64,000 nt of DNA, from NCBI GenBank assembly GCA_944548615.1, contig OX155973.1:1038561-1102560 (forward strand), given 5' to 3'. How positions within the stretch are numbered: position 1 is the first letter of the stretch; each line of letters starts with the position of its first letter. This document shows, piece by piece, positions 1 to 9,837 of the stretch. This DNA is from Micropterix aruncella. Its lineage: Eukaryota; Arthropoda; Insecta; Lepidoptera; Micropterigidae. The notes below the pieces were generated by a model, which worked only from the letters and a program-made list of their open reading frames with translations, had not been told where the DNA came from and searched no databases. The position numbers were made by a program, and so were the translations under genes.

Positions 1-93
1 AAGTTGGCACGTCTGTTTGTGACATCTGGTAATATTTTCAGCTCGATAGCTTGACATTCGTAAAAGTTATAGCGTATATAGTGCATCTACCTT

Positions 94-1186
94 TTGGTGT
101 TTTGGCGATTTTTTGCGATTTTAAAAATGGAATTAACTTTGAAGCAACGAGTTTGCATTAAATTTTCTGGGAAAATCGGATTCAACGGTGCGAAGACTTT
201 GGAAATGTATAAAAAGTGTTTCGGCAGCAATACTCTATCGAAAACAAACGTTTATGTATGGTACGAACGCGTCAGAACTGGTCTAACATCCGTCGAAAAT
301 GACGATCGAAAACTGAGGAAAAGTCGAAAAATTGAAAGAAATGTTGAATGAAAACCGCAGATGCACCAAAAATTGTCCATCAGAGAGATGGCAGAGCAGT
401 TGAACATCGCATATGGATCGGCACAAGACATTGTAGTTAATGATTTGGGCCTCAGACGTGTCGCTGCAAAGCTGGTGCTGAAAGACCTGGATTTCATGCA
501 AAAAAGGGACTGCGTTGACGTCGCAAAAGACATGATTTCCAAGGTTGAATCTGACCTAACATTCATCAAACGGATCATTACTGGAGACGAGACATGGATT
601 TAAGAGTATGACACGCAATCCAAATATCAAGCGAGTGAATGGCGTGCACCGAATGAACCGCGACCGAAAAAACCACGTCATTTTCAGTCGAAAAAAAGGC
701 GATGCTAACAGTTTTCATGGATTACAAAGGTGTTTTGTATCATGAATTCCTTCCAGATGGCCAGACCCTCAACAACGAGTATTATTTAGGCATTATGAGA
801 TGTTTGCGTAAAGCAATTCGCAAAAAAAGACCGGATTTGTGGGCAAAGAACTCGTAGATTTTGCACCACGATAACGCACCGTCGCAGAATGGGATCAATA
901 TCCGTGACTTTTTGGCCAAAATCAACACAATTACCATCCAACAGCCACCGAATTCGCCTGGTTTGGCTCTCTGCGACTTTTTTCTATTCGGTCCACTCAA
1001 GAAACCGCTCCGTGGAACGCGTTACAGCACCCGATATGAGGTCATGGTAAAATCGCTGACCCCTCTGATGGCCGTACCGAAAATCGGGAGCCAGACATAT
1101 TTCGAGGATTGGATCAAGCGCTGGCATTAGTGCGATGCAGTCGATGGGGAGTACTTTAAAGGGGACAATATCAATTTTGATGAATA
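94..1186 (+). pseudogene. mariner (Tc1/mariner) transposase, degraded
   Basis: This is a relic of a DDD mariner transposase, which cuts and pastes its own DNA at TA sites. The N-terminal helix-turn-helix region reads from about 127 (MELTLKQRVCIKFS). A GDETWI segment near 583-600 carries the first catalytic Asp, HHDNAPSQ near 864-890 the second, and SPGLALCDFFLF near 955-990 the third. The reading frame is broken by a shift near 345-365, a TAA in place of a Tyr codon at 601-603, another shift near 700 and a TAG near 858. The last residues (NINFDE) end at a TAA at 1184-1186. Family length is about 345 aa, so nearly the whole gene is here but dead. The left terminal repeat would lie at or before the window edge. 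Confidence 0.85.
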
Positions 1187-1561
1187 AACTTGTATTTTCG
1201 ATTTCTTAAATAGATTCCTGATACTTTTTGATCAAGGTAGTATTTCCGTTTTCATCTCGATTTCTTTTAGCGCGTTCACAATACTTTCCTTAGTGCCGGG
1301 AAAGTAACAAACATTTACATTCAATTTATACCCTTTTTAACATGTGCTTAGACAAATGTGTGCTTAGATAGATATAACATGTGCTTGATATGTGCTAGAT
1401 ATAATGATACAACATGATAGATATAACATGTGCTTAGATAAAAGTGCGCTTTTGTTAGAGTCTCATTTTGTAAAACTCTCAAAAACTACGAGAGTAGCGT
1501 GGCGTGGCGTGATTTTTTTCAAAAATGCTTCTACTGGTCTCGCTCTTTTGCCCATTTAAAA

Positions 1562-2290
1562 CATACCCCAATTAGTTAATCTCAAAGTTTTCTGTGTCCC
1601 GAATACGATAGCGCGCAAACGCTTCATGCGATTGAGCTGAAATTTGGAATGCAGGCCTCTTGGTCATTGCAACAGATTTTTGTTTAAATCGGTCCACCGG
1701 GGGGGGGGGGGGGGGGGGGGGAGGGTGGGGCGCATTAGTCATATATAAATCTCGAAATATTAGACTTAGAGACTTGAAATCTGGCACACAGATGCCTGGT
1801 TGGGGCGGATGCACTTTATTGTGTTGTGAGCAATTTTGTTTAGAATATCTCTTGTATCTCTCACATCACATCATATTGGAAAATTGTCATTTTAATACCA
1901 GGGAAATACTACAAATATACTACATTTGCGATTATAATCACTTGACACAGTCACATTGGGGGGGGGGGGGGGGTGGAGTTTGGCTGCTTGCCGGGAAAGT
2001 CTTGGGGTGACACAATCGATTTTTCCCCTCATACCGAGTAGGTACTATCTCTTATACAAGCGACACAAATAATTTTAAAATTCTGCCATATTTAAGAAAA
2101 TACTACGTATTGGAAAATGGCCATTTTAATACCAGGGAAATACTACAAATATGTTACATTTGCGATTATAATTAATTGACACAATCACAATTGTAGGGGG
2201 GAGAAGATTGGTTGCTTGCCGGGAAAGTCCTGGGGTGACAACCGATTTTTTTCCACTCATAACGACTAGGTACTATCAATCATGAATCTT
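1562..2290 (+). repeat. interspersed repeat with poly-G tracts, internal tandem duplication
   Basis: A noncoding repeat also found reversed at 19195-19770, with short pieces at 4442-4500 and 40480-40530. Shared marks are the ACGCTTCATGCGATTGAGC stretch near 1620 and GCCGGGAAAGTCTTGGGGTG near 1990. It holds a run of about 30 G (1699-1731) and a second run near 1959-1972. The part 1878-2049 is repeated almost unchanged at 2112-2274, as an imperfect tandem pair about 235 bp apart. Class not recognised. Confidence 0.6.
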
Positions 2291-2299
2291 AAAAATAAT

Positions 2300-2940
2300 A
2301 AGTGGATGTAGGTACCTACTTTTTACTATTGCTTGCGTGGCAATATTCGCGAATGACTTGTATTAAATTGGGAGTAGCGAATCAATTGACTGAAAGAGTC
2401 AATCTCATCGTCAATGATTTGTAATTTTGCTGGCGACTTGTTCATTTCGCGTCTAGACGTCCGCGTGTCGTTGCGACTCTCGCTTATTTTAAACTCTTCA
2501 ACTAAAACCGTATTCAAAATGGCGAAAAAGTGTTTTGAAATTTGTGACAACTTTAATCAACTGATTTGATTGACGATATCGACGTTGCATCGTCGATTGA
2601 AGCTGCTGTTGAATTGGACATAGTGAAAAAGAGCGGTTTAATTTATCTACTAATAATCTGAGGACATGATTGAGTAAAGTATAATTCTTCTCCTTAAGGG
2701 ATCATGTAAACCTTAAAAACGTCACTTCGTATGATCACTATTGCTGAAATTTTGAACTTTAAATTTTATACGGAAATATAAAAAAGGTCAAAAGTACGTG
2801 TACATTACGGGAAATAACGATCAATATCATCTTTATAGAATTTTTGATAATTCCATTTTAAATAGTATTTTCAACTTGTAAAACGACTTTTTAGCGACTT
2901 TTGTCTGTAAAGTATATTTGGGTTTCCAAAAAAAATCATT
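2300..2940. other. unassigned noncoding stretch
   Basis: AT-rich sequence with no family I recognise. A 74-codon open frame on the minus strand (2326-2550) has no known motif and is probably chance. Confidence 0.3.
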
Positions 2941-2964
2941 TTACTTACTATATACTCCATTACA

Positions 2965-3161
2965 GTAAGGGGGCGAGGCTGCCCGCTGGATACCTTTCTC
3001 GGTGCCTGGCCTTAAGGCATTGGCCTCTAACGGGCATGTTGTCGGAGCTAAACAGTATATTTGTCTCCTCTCTAAGTTTTCTACGCTCATCCCACGGCTG
3101 AAAGAACGATCACATATCGTTATACTAGCCTGGAGTGACGGATTCACCCGTTGTAGTTGAC
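2965..3161 (+). repeat. GC-rich retroposon, diverged fragment with fixed end
   Basis: The most diverged piece of the GC-rich family described at 58542-59085. It ends with the fixed end (GACGGATTCACCCGTTGTAG near 3137-3157) and is cut at the other side near 2965. GC content is far above the flanks. Confidence 0.6.
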
Positions 3162-3229
3162 GTAGCCCAACTGTCCACGACTGGGCGACGGGTTCGGGCA
3201 GCTAGGGCGATAAAATCCATTGTTTTCTC

Positions 3230-3712
3230 GGATCGCTCCACTCACGATTCAACTCCTATTCAGTAGCCCCCTCGTGTGGAAGGCCACCCCGGGTAAGACT
3301 CTCGCGTCTCAGGCCTCACGGCTGGTGGATCGGTTTCCCCTGGGAGATTGCCTCCCGGCGATACTGGACGGTTTGCGCGCCGGTCGGCGACGCCAATCGG
3401 CTGTGCACTCCGACTAATTGCTAAAGGAGTCTGCAGACTATGGAAATATACTGTCTCTTAAGCAGCGGGGGTGGATGTTGACCTGTTGTCATGTCATCCT
3501 TGATATGACCTATCGGCTACCCGATCCCGAGTGGTATGACGGGCAAAGGACGCCCAGGTCCGCTGAAATATAACAGGTAGAGGCTGCGTAAGCAACTTCG
3601 GCCCCGTAACCAGTCGGAAGGTATCCCGATGGTTAGTTCCAGGTGGAGATTTCCTGCCGAAACTAGTAGCCAGGGCGCGAGGTGGCCCGCACTGGGTTAC
3701 CTTCCTAGTGCC
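3230..3712 (+). repeat. GC-rich retroposon, diverged copy without fixed end
   Basis: Matches the family order over the middle part: the TCCCCTGGGAGATTGCC block near 3334, TGGACGGTTTGCGCGCCGG near 3365, CGGCTACCCGATCCCGAG near 3512, and the region before the fixed end near 3690. It differs from the young copies enough to look like an old subfamily. Confidence 0.55.
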
Positions 3713-3800
3713 TCACCGTTTAATAGGAGTTGGAATGGGTTCATGGCTTTGCTGTACGGTAGGTTTGTATTGTCCCAAAGTCCGCTGTCCTAAAGTCCCA

Positions 3801-4425
3801 AAGGGAGCTAATGGGCCCCATGCTGGGTTGGCCACGAAGACCTATTCTGTTGAGGGTCGGTCACACTCACGGGTCAACATCCATCCGACGGCCTCCACGC
3901 ACGGGGTGCGATCCTGGGTAGGACTCTGGCCTTGGTCAGTTTCCCCTGGGAATCAAACCTCTGGCGCTCCTGGACGGTCTGCGCACCGTGCGGCGCAAGC
4001 CAATCGATTGTGCACTCTGACTAACAGTCGGGGGAGTCTGGAAGCAGTACTGTTTCTTATAGAGCGGGGGGTGACCGTGGTTGCTGACCTTACGGCTACT
4101 GCTCTTGAAACGACCATCGGCTACCCGATCCCGGGTGAGCAGCCGGGCAAAAAATTCCGTAGTCCGCGATAGATTCGGTTTTCACCGTTTCACCGCTTCG
4201 TAAGGGAGAGGACCGCACAAGCCACCTCGAACTCGTAACCAATCGAGAGATCGGAGTCATCTGGTCGCAACTGGAAGTAAGGGCGTGAGTGTAAGCCCGC
4301 TGGGTAACATACCTGGTTATCTCGCGGAACTGAACAGCCGGGCAAGGGATGCCGTGGTCTGCGATAGATTCGGTTTATTTCGAATCACCGCTTACATAAA
4401 GGAGAGGACCGCGCAAGCGACCTCA
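3801..4425 (+). repeat. GC-rich retroposon copy plus a duplicated internal piece
   Basis: Starts with the family's far end (AGGGAGCTAATGGGCCC) and runs to about 4325 without the fixed end. It is followed at 4330-4425 by a second copy of an internal part (GCCGGGCAAGGGATGCCGTG, GATAGATTCGGTTTA). Both strands hold long open frames because of the GC content; I do not call them genes. Confidence 0.65.
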
Positions 4426-4865
4426 GTTTAATATTCAGATGTAATCAGTCTTGGCTACTTGCCGGGAAAGTTTTGGGGTGTCACAACCGATTTTCTCACT
4501 TCCCTATGGGTGCATTTAAAATTAGTATGTATTTGTAATAGAAATTTATTTCCAATGCTTCAATAACTTCATTTTTTAAATTAATTACATATTATACTCT
4601 ATTATTCTTATAATTGCTACACAGCAATAAAACAAAAATTATAAATAAATATCGTTCTTTTCAGGGGCCTAAAAAGATTTATTCTCGAATTCTCCCAAAG
4701 AGTATAAACACGCACTAGAGGAGTTTGGCGAAGTTTAATTTGTTCGTCAGAGGATTATATAAGCTACTCAAGCAAAAGTAAGGTTTATACTCCAAGAAAT
4801 TAAATGCTTTTACAATGGGCAGATGTTTCCAAGAACCAGAACGGATGGTAAACAATAATTTTATA

Positions 4866-5160
4866 TCATTTACATTATATTACATTATCGTCGTGTCCAA
4901 TTGACGGCTAAAGACCGCTCTTGGACGTGTTAAAATAATTGGGTTAGGTATTAAGTTTCGTTACTACTCTTTACTGAAAATACATAGGTAGTCAAGAATT
5001 AACTACTAGATTGGCAAACCATAAATACTAATAATCAAAAATAGAAGCCTAATATTTGAAGTAGTTAGTAATTCGAAAAGATACGTAGTAAAATTATTCA
5101 TCGTAATATTCAAATTGTCAGTAAAATGTTAAATAATCAAATTAAATCTACGTTATGCAT
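4866..5160 (-). mobile_element. CR1-like LINE, 3' UTR and tail
   Basis: Reverse copy of a LINE 3' end also seen at 18055-18118 and 60060-60432. It has the GTCGTGTCCAATTGACGGC block (the complement of the end of the others) and a terminal ACATT/ATGTA repeat tail near 4866-4890. No coding part is left. Confidence 0.65.
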
Positions 5161-5283
5161 TTTAAACTAAAAGTACAGATAATAATAATAATAATAATAA
5201 TAATTCTTTATTGTGAACTGTAAGTAGGTCGTACAAAATGGATAGGTACTATTATACGTAAATAAATCAAAATGAATATGCTT

Positions 5284-6362
5284 CTCTTTACAGCCGCGTG
5301 ATTATAATGAAATAGACGTATACTTTGGGTCTGACCAACTAGAAAATGTCTCCTCCACGAAATTTCTCGGATTAGAAATTGATCAAAAATTACAATGGTC
5401 TGATCACTTAAATGATCTCAGTAAAAAATTGTGCAGTGCCATATTCGCCATTAGAAAGATAAGAAGTTTATGCGGTTTTGAAGCAGCGAAATCCGTTCAT
5501 TTTGCATATATCCACTCCTTATTAACGTATGGCCTACTGTTTTGGGGAATGGCACCAAACTCAAAAAGAATTTTTCTCCTCCAGAAAAGAGCGGTACGCA
5601 GTTTATATAGAGTCTCAACAAGAAGTTCTTGTAAGCCGCTATTTGTAAAATCAGGAATAATGACTATTTTCTTCTTACATCTATCAAAATATTATGTACG
5701 CTCGTAGACACCTAACAGAAGCTCCGGTAAATAGTTTCATCATCACGATACGAGGAATAAATCCAATCTCCACATAAACCGACAGCGACTTAGCAAAGTG
5801 CGATACAGTTTTATTCACCAAAATTTGTCCTTCTATAATAAGATTCCAGAGCAAATTAAAAGCCTAGGAGAGGACCAATTTAAAAAGATAATTATACATA
5901 ATTTGGTAAGAAACCCAATTTATGGTATAAGGGAGTTTGAAAACCCAATTTATGGTATATGGTATAAGGGAGTTTATTTTCCATGTTGATGATTAATGAA
6001 ATGTGTAAAGTTTTAAACATAATGGTGTTATGATAGCTGACATTCTGATTTTCATATAATTTATTATACATCTATTCATTTTTTTTTAAAATACGAAGGC
6101 ATTTTGCTGGATTGACTATAAAATATAAATTTTTTGATTATTCTACATAGAATTTGCATTTCTATTTTAATATATTATTCTCCCTGACTCTTAAATCACA
6201 TTAGTATATTTTGATTATTTGTATGTAGGTAATATTGAATATAATATTACAGCCATGACAACTATCACGATAGTTATGTTTTTAATAATTTTTACCATTT
6301 AATTTTGTGACGCATCCAAGTGTAGGAATGCCTTTCTACTGGAGTAGTTGATTGTATTGTAT
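5284..6362 (+). pseudogene. CR1/Jockey-like LINE, reverse transcriptase C-terminus
   Basis: The 3' end of a non-LTR retrotransposon. The frame reads a KFLGLEIDQKLQW thumb motif (about 5368-5400), then DHLNDLSKKLCSAIFAIRK, a YGLLFWGMA segment near 5530-5555 and LLQKRAVRSLYRV near 5577-5615, all typical of the RT thumb and C-terminal part of CR1/Jockey LINEs. Frame breaks follow after 5705; matching pieces continue to about 5990. The element ends at about 6362 in a TTGTATTGTATTG tail. It is a 5'-truncated dead copy. The locus 34270-34813 is the same family. Confidence 0.8.
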
Positions 6363-6664
6363 TGTATGTGCTATACAGTTTACCAATCAGGCATACAATA
6401 TGTATTTTCTATAATTAAATATGTTCACTTCGCAGTTGAAGGAAAACAAATCCGAAAATATTACGTTTTAGACATAGGTATTAACAAAATAATAATTTAA
6501 ACTATTATCTACAAATTTAGTAAATTTCCATTATTATATATAAATCAAATGTCAGTTTTTTTTTAATTAGAATGTCAATCTAGAATTATTAGGCTATCTA
6601 CGGTTTGTCAGATTTAGAGCTAGAATTAAATATAAATGTTTAAAGTTTAAAATGTTGGAGAATT

Positions 6665-7045
6665 CCAATAAAATATGTTATATTATTTATTTGTCATTAT
6701 CGTTTAAAAAGTCATTCACGCTGTAATAGCATTTATTTTTGAGCCAGTGCTTTATTGTCTGTTTGAATCCTGTTGCATTGATTTGATGTTTTGTGGAATA
6801 GCGTTAAAATATTTAACACAACAGAACTCAGGTTCCTTTTTACACATTTCTGTCCTCAATGAGGGACAATTTATGAGATTTCTATTCCTCGTAGCCCTTG
6901 AATGTACATCTCTTCGTAAGGAGTAGATATAAGACCATATAAAATAATCAGACAATAAGGTTCTACGTTTTAAGTAATTTAAATGGGCACAATATTTGAA
7001 AAATCATGACCCTCAAATTCGGCCAGATTATAGATTTTATTATAT
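6665..7045 (-). pseudogene. LINE 3' remnant
   Basis: On the minus strand a short frame reads SRATRNRNLINCPSLRT and then FCCVKYFNAIPQNIKSM, the far C-terminal RT pattern of CR1-type LINEs. The adjoining 6960-7020 is the complement of the LINE segment at 8965-9025 (CTGGCCGAATTTGAGGGC). No intact frame. Confidence 0.6.
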
Positions 7046-7103
7046 ATTTTATTAATATATATTATTGATTTTATTATACGTGTAGTCTATCTTTTTTTTA
7101 ATT

Positions 7104-7440
7104 TTTCTTGCAAGCTCGTGGATCCCTCCCCAGGCTACAGAGTTGGTTTTGTAACTACTTGCCTGTCTGACCAGTATCACGGGCTTGTTTCGTCGTAGAA
7201 AAACTCGTGATTACGTTGATAATAGGAATCGTGTTTCTCCGAAGACGGTGATGAGTCTGTTCTTTACTGCCTTGAACTTGTTTGCGCTGGTGGTTGGATT
7301 AATAAGTATCCTACCTCCTGGAGCGCCGAGTGGTCCAGTTGTGCGACGACGCAGCTGAAACGGTCTTGGTCGCTGCATTTCTGCGCTGCTAGCAGGGTCT
7401 CCACTTGGGCGAACCACAGTGCTGGTTGTTGCTGGGAGTT
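7104..7440 (-). pseudogene. Gypsy-type gag remnant
   Basis: On the minus strand the frame reads QQPALWFAQVETLLAAQKCS, then DRFSCVVAQLD, and after a frameshift NKFKAVKNRLITVFGETRF. This is the capsid-like core seen in arthropod Ty3/Gypsy gag proteins (PALWF, a VVAxLD block, and NKYxxLKxRLI). It is followed by stops and further shifts. Only about 110 codons remain; no LTR is visible beside it. Confidence 0.6.
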
Positions 7441-7790
7441 GTACTTGGGAGCTATGTATGTTTCGTTTCTTTATTTCATCATAACTTCTAAACGCTTGGA
7501 CCGATTTATGTGTGTGCTATTGTTAGAATCGTTATGTCATCCCGAGTATCATAGGTACCTTAACTGTTTAAATAATAAGTAAATAGTTCTCTAAAAATCC
7601 AAATGTCCAAATGTTAATAAATTAACATAAATATACCGTGTTTAGCGTCAAATGAAAGACCTGATTGAGTACATTCCGGAAATATATATCTATCTATATG
7701 GATAAACATATAAACCACAAATATTTCTTAAAAAAACCGTAATAAAAATAATTATAAGTACAATAATTAACTTTCTGTAAGTGCAGTCGT
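7441..7790 (+). repeat. interspersed repeat R, copy 1
   Basis: Noncoding repeat with TTTCTTTATTTCATCATAAC near 7466 and a GTGTTTAGCGTCAAATGAAA block near 7638. Further copies are at 31610-31960 (same strand), 49490-49700 (reverse) and 57215-57512 continuing at 58381-58490 (reverse, interrupted). It abuts the element at 7806. Class not recognised. Confidence 0.65.
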
Positions 7791-7805
7791 GTTTGTTATT
7801 TTTTG

Positions 7806-8467
7806 ACGTGACAACGTCTTATAAATCGATGGAGCCTCCTGCACGCACGAAAAAGCATGACTCATGCGGCGTTACCTCGCTCTGAGGCGTTCCATTTATT
7901 ATATTTATTATTCAATATAAATGAGGCCATCTACCGGTTGCGACAAGCATTATTTACTAACCTCAGTCTAAAATAGTACGAATGAAAATCACTAGATTGA
8001 TTTAAATTCTTGACATAATTTTATACGTATTCTTGATATACGGAATTTTATTACTGAACGGACAATTTTCTTGTGGGTTCAACAAAGTGCAACAAAATAA
8101 GCAACTTTTATAAAAAAAAAAAAAAAGTATGAAAAGCTATCATTACGATACGCTATCTAGCGGTTGGTAAAATGTCGCTGATATTGTTTATTTACGACGT
8201 ATTACCTACCGTTAGATGGCGCAGCGTGCTCAAATGCTTCTCAACCCGTTATTTAACAGTTTGAGGTTTCAAACTTTCAAATTAAAAAAACAATAAACAA
8301 TTATACAATTATACTGCTATACAATAATACATTTACATGTTGTAGTCAAATCGGTGAGTATAAAAGCATATATTTTTGGGTGTTTGTAATAAACAATATC
8401 AGAATTTTAAATGAAACTGCTTCAAATGCAACCATTCCATCAGTATTTTCTTATGACGTTGTCACGT
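7806..8467 (+). mobile_element. DNA element with ACGTGACAACGTC terminal inverted repeats, copy 1
   Basis: A noncoding element about 660 bp long, nearly identical to 33158-33791. The left end ACGTGACAACGTC (7806-7818) is mirrored at the right by GACGTTGTCACGT (8455-8467). The inside holds CATGACTCATGCGGCGTTAC and other blocks in the same order in both copies. There is no transposase, so it is probably non-autonomous. The target duplication is unclear. Confidence 0.75.
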
Positions 8468-8613
8468 TCAACTATCGTCAGTAAACCGACTTTACAGACA
8501 ACCGATTTTTTTTAATGTATTTATTTGTTTTTATTGATTTGTTCATTATTATCAAAGTACCCAAAAAAATTTTAAATGAAAATTACAAATGTTTGTTTTT
8601 TTTATTTGTTTAG

Positions 8614-8710
8614 TTGGAGAGGGCGGACGCAACTTCGGACAACCCTGTTCACCTCAAGAGACGGGTGGGACTCGTCAGTGGGGTGGCTTTAATCGTCGGT
8701 ACCATGATCG
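8614..8710 (+). CDS. SLC7A9: SLC7 amino-acid transporter, exon 1 of those seen (TM1 first half)
   Basis: Encodes LERADATSDNPVHLKRRVGL and then VSGVALIVGTMIG. This is the cytosolic N-tail and first half of TM1 of an L-type light-chain exchanger. It is bounded by a T-rich tract with TAG at 8611-8613 and a GTAAGT donor at 8711. It ends in phase 1, inside the GSGIF substrate-binding turn of TM1. It contains no start codon, so at least one earlier coding exon exists; none was recognised upstream in the window. The whole gene (ten exons here) is most like b(0,+)AT (SLC7A9; Drosophila sobremesa group), which pairs with an SLC3 heavy chain and exchanges neutral, dibasic amino acids and cystine. This function is from the family. 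Confidence 0.93.
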
Positions 8711-8724
8711 GTAAGTACCAGTGT

Positions 8725-9335
8725 TTACCAGTGTTTAATGTATGCTAGACAGAACATCGCAGAAACTTCAATTAATGCGGACATTCACTCGCATCATACC
8801 CGCGGTAGCTCCCTTTTATGCGTACCCCGAATACGACTGGCAAAAATACAGAAAAGCTACTTGTACCTTAATATCAAATTCTATAATCTACTCCCTACCA
8901 CTGTTAAACAGCTGAAGGACGTAAAATTAAAATTAAAATCTCCGAGGAGATACTGATAGGCCACCCTATCTATGATCTGGCCGAATTTGAGGGCAATCAA
9001 TTTTCATATATTGTGCCTATTTAAATTACCTAAAAAAGTAGAGCCTTATTGTCTGGTTGTTTTATTTGGTCTTATATTTGTACTTTTAGTTTTTAAAGGC
9101 ATGGCGTAGCTTTAATTAGAATATTGACCATTTTAGTGAAAATTTGAATATTACGATGACTAATTTAACTACGTATATTTCAAATTATTGACTATTTCAA
9201 ATATTAGGCTTCTATTTTGATTATTTATATTTATATGTTTGACAATCTAGTAGTTAAATTCTTGACTACCTATGTATGTTCAGTAAAGAGTAGTAACGAG
9301 ACTCACTACCTAACACAATTATTATGGAGACGCCG
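8725..9335 (+). pseudogene. CR1-like LINE 3' end
   Basis: The frame from 8738 reads GSSLLCVPRIRLAKIQKSYL then YLNIKFYNLLPTTVKQLK, the C-terminal RT tail of CR1-type LINEs, and ends near 8956. The 3' UTR follows (CTGGCCGAATTTGAGGGC near 8971). It matches the UTRs at 4866-5160 (reverse), 17395-18118 and 60060-60432. It is joined abruptly to another LINE fragment at about 9335. Confidence 0.7.
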
Positions 9336-9655
9336 CCTTACTCGATCTGACAGAAGAGCTGGCCACCAAGGCGGAAAGGCTACAGAACGTCTGTATCCAC
9401 TTCATTTTTGGCCTCAGAAAATATGACTATATCACGTAATATCGAAACAGACTGCAGTGGCTTACCATCAGGGAGACGAGACAGGTTAGAACTATCTGCC
9501 TCGTGTATAGAATCCTCGCGGATGGCGTGCCGCTTTATCTTGCCGATAGTTTCACCGCGTTATTGGCGCACGGCCGTTGAGTTCGAGAGAGCCGTAAGTT
9601 CTGGAGCCCTCTTTTCTGGGACAGCCGAGGAGTCGTGATGATTCAAGTCCGGAGT
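9335..9655 (+). pseudogene. Jockey-like LINE RT fragment
   Basis: Broken frames read TEELATKAERLQNVCIHFIF then GLRKYDYI, and later VLEPSFLG. This is the C-terminal RT segment of a Jockey-group LINE (RLQNxCIRFIFGLRxxDxI). Stops and shifts throughout; no ends visible. Confidence 0.65.
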
Positions 9656-9745
9656 TGCGATGGCTGCTGAAGAAGATGGCTTTGAAATATTGGAACATTC
9701 TCCATACTCACCGGACCTTGCCCCAGTGCCGGATAATCCAATAAA
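9656..9745 (+). pseudogene. mariner transposase fragment
   Basis: Reads EILEHSPYSPDLAP, the segment before the third catalytic Asp of mariner transposases. About 30 codons only, between a LINE fragment and the LINE at 9838. Confidence 0.6.
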
Positions 9746-9837
9746 CCAAGTAGGCACTGGTCATTGGGCCCCACACCTTTTAGGGGCTCCTCGACAAGGA
9801 AACATTACAATCATATGCTGCTTAAACATTACAAACT

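Noticed and set aside
1660..2010. Gly-rich open frame
   Set aside because: Created by G runs inside a repeat.
7211..7417. Independent minus-strand gene
   Set aside because: It is one frame of a shifted Gypsy gag remnant.
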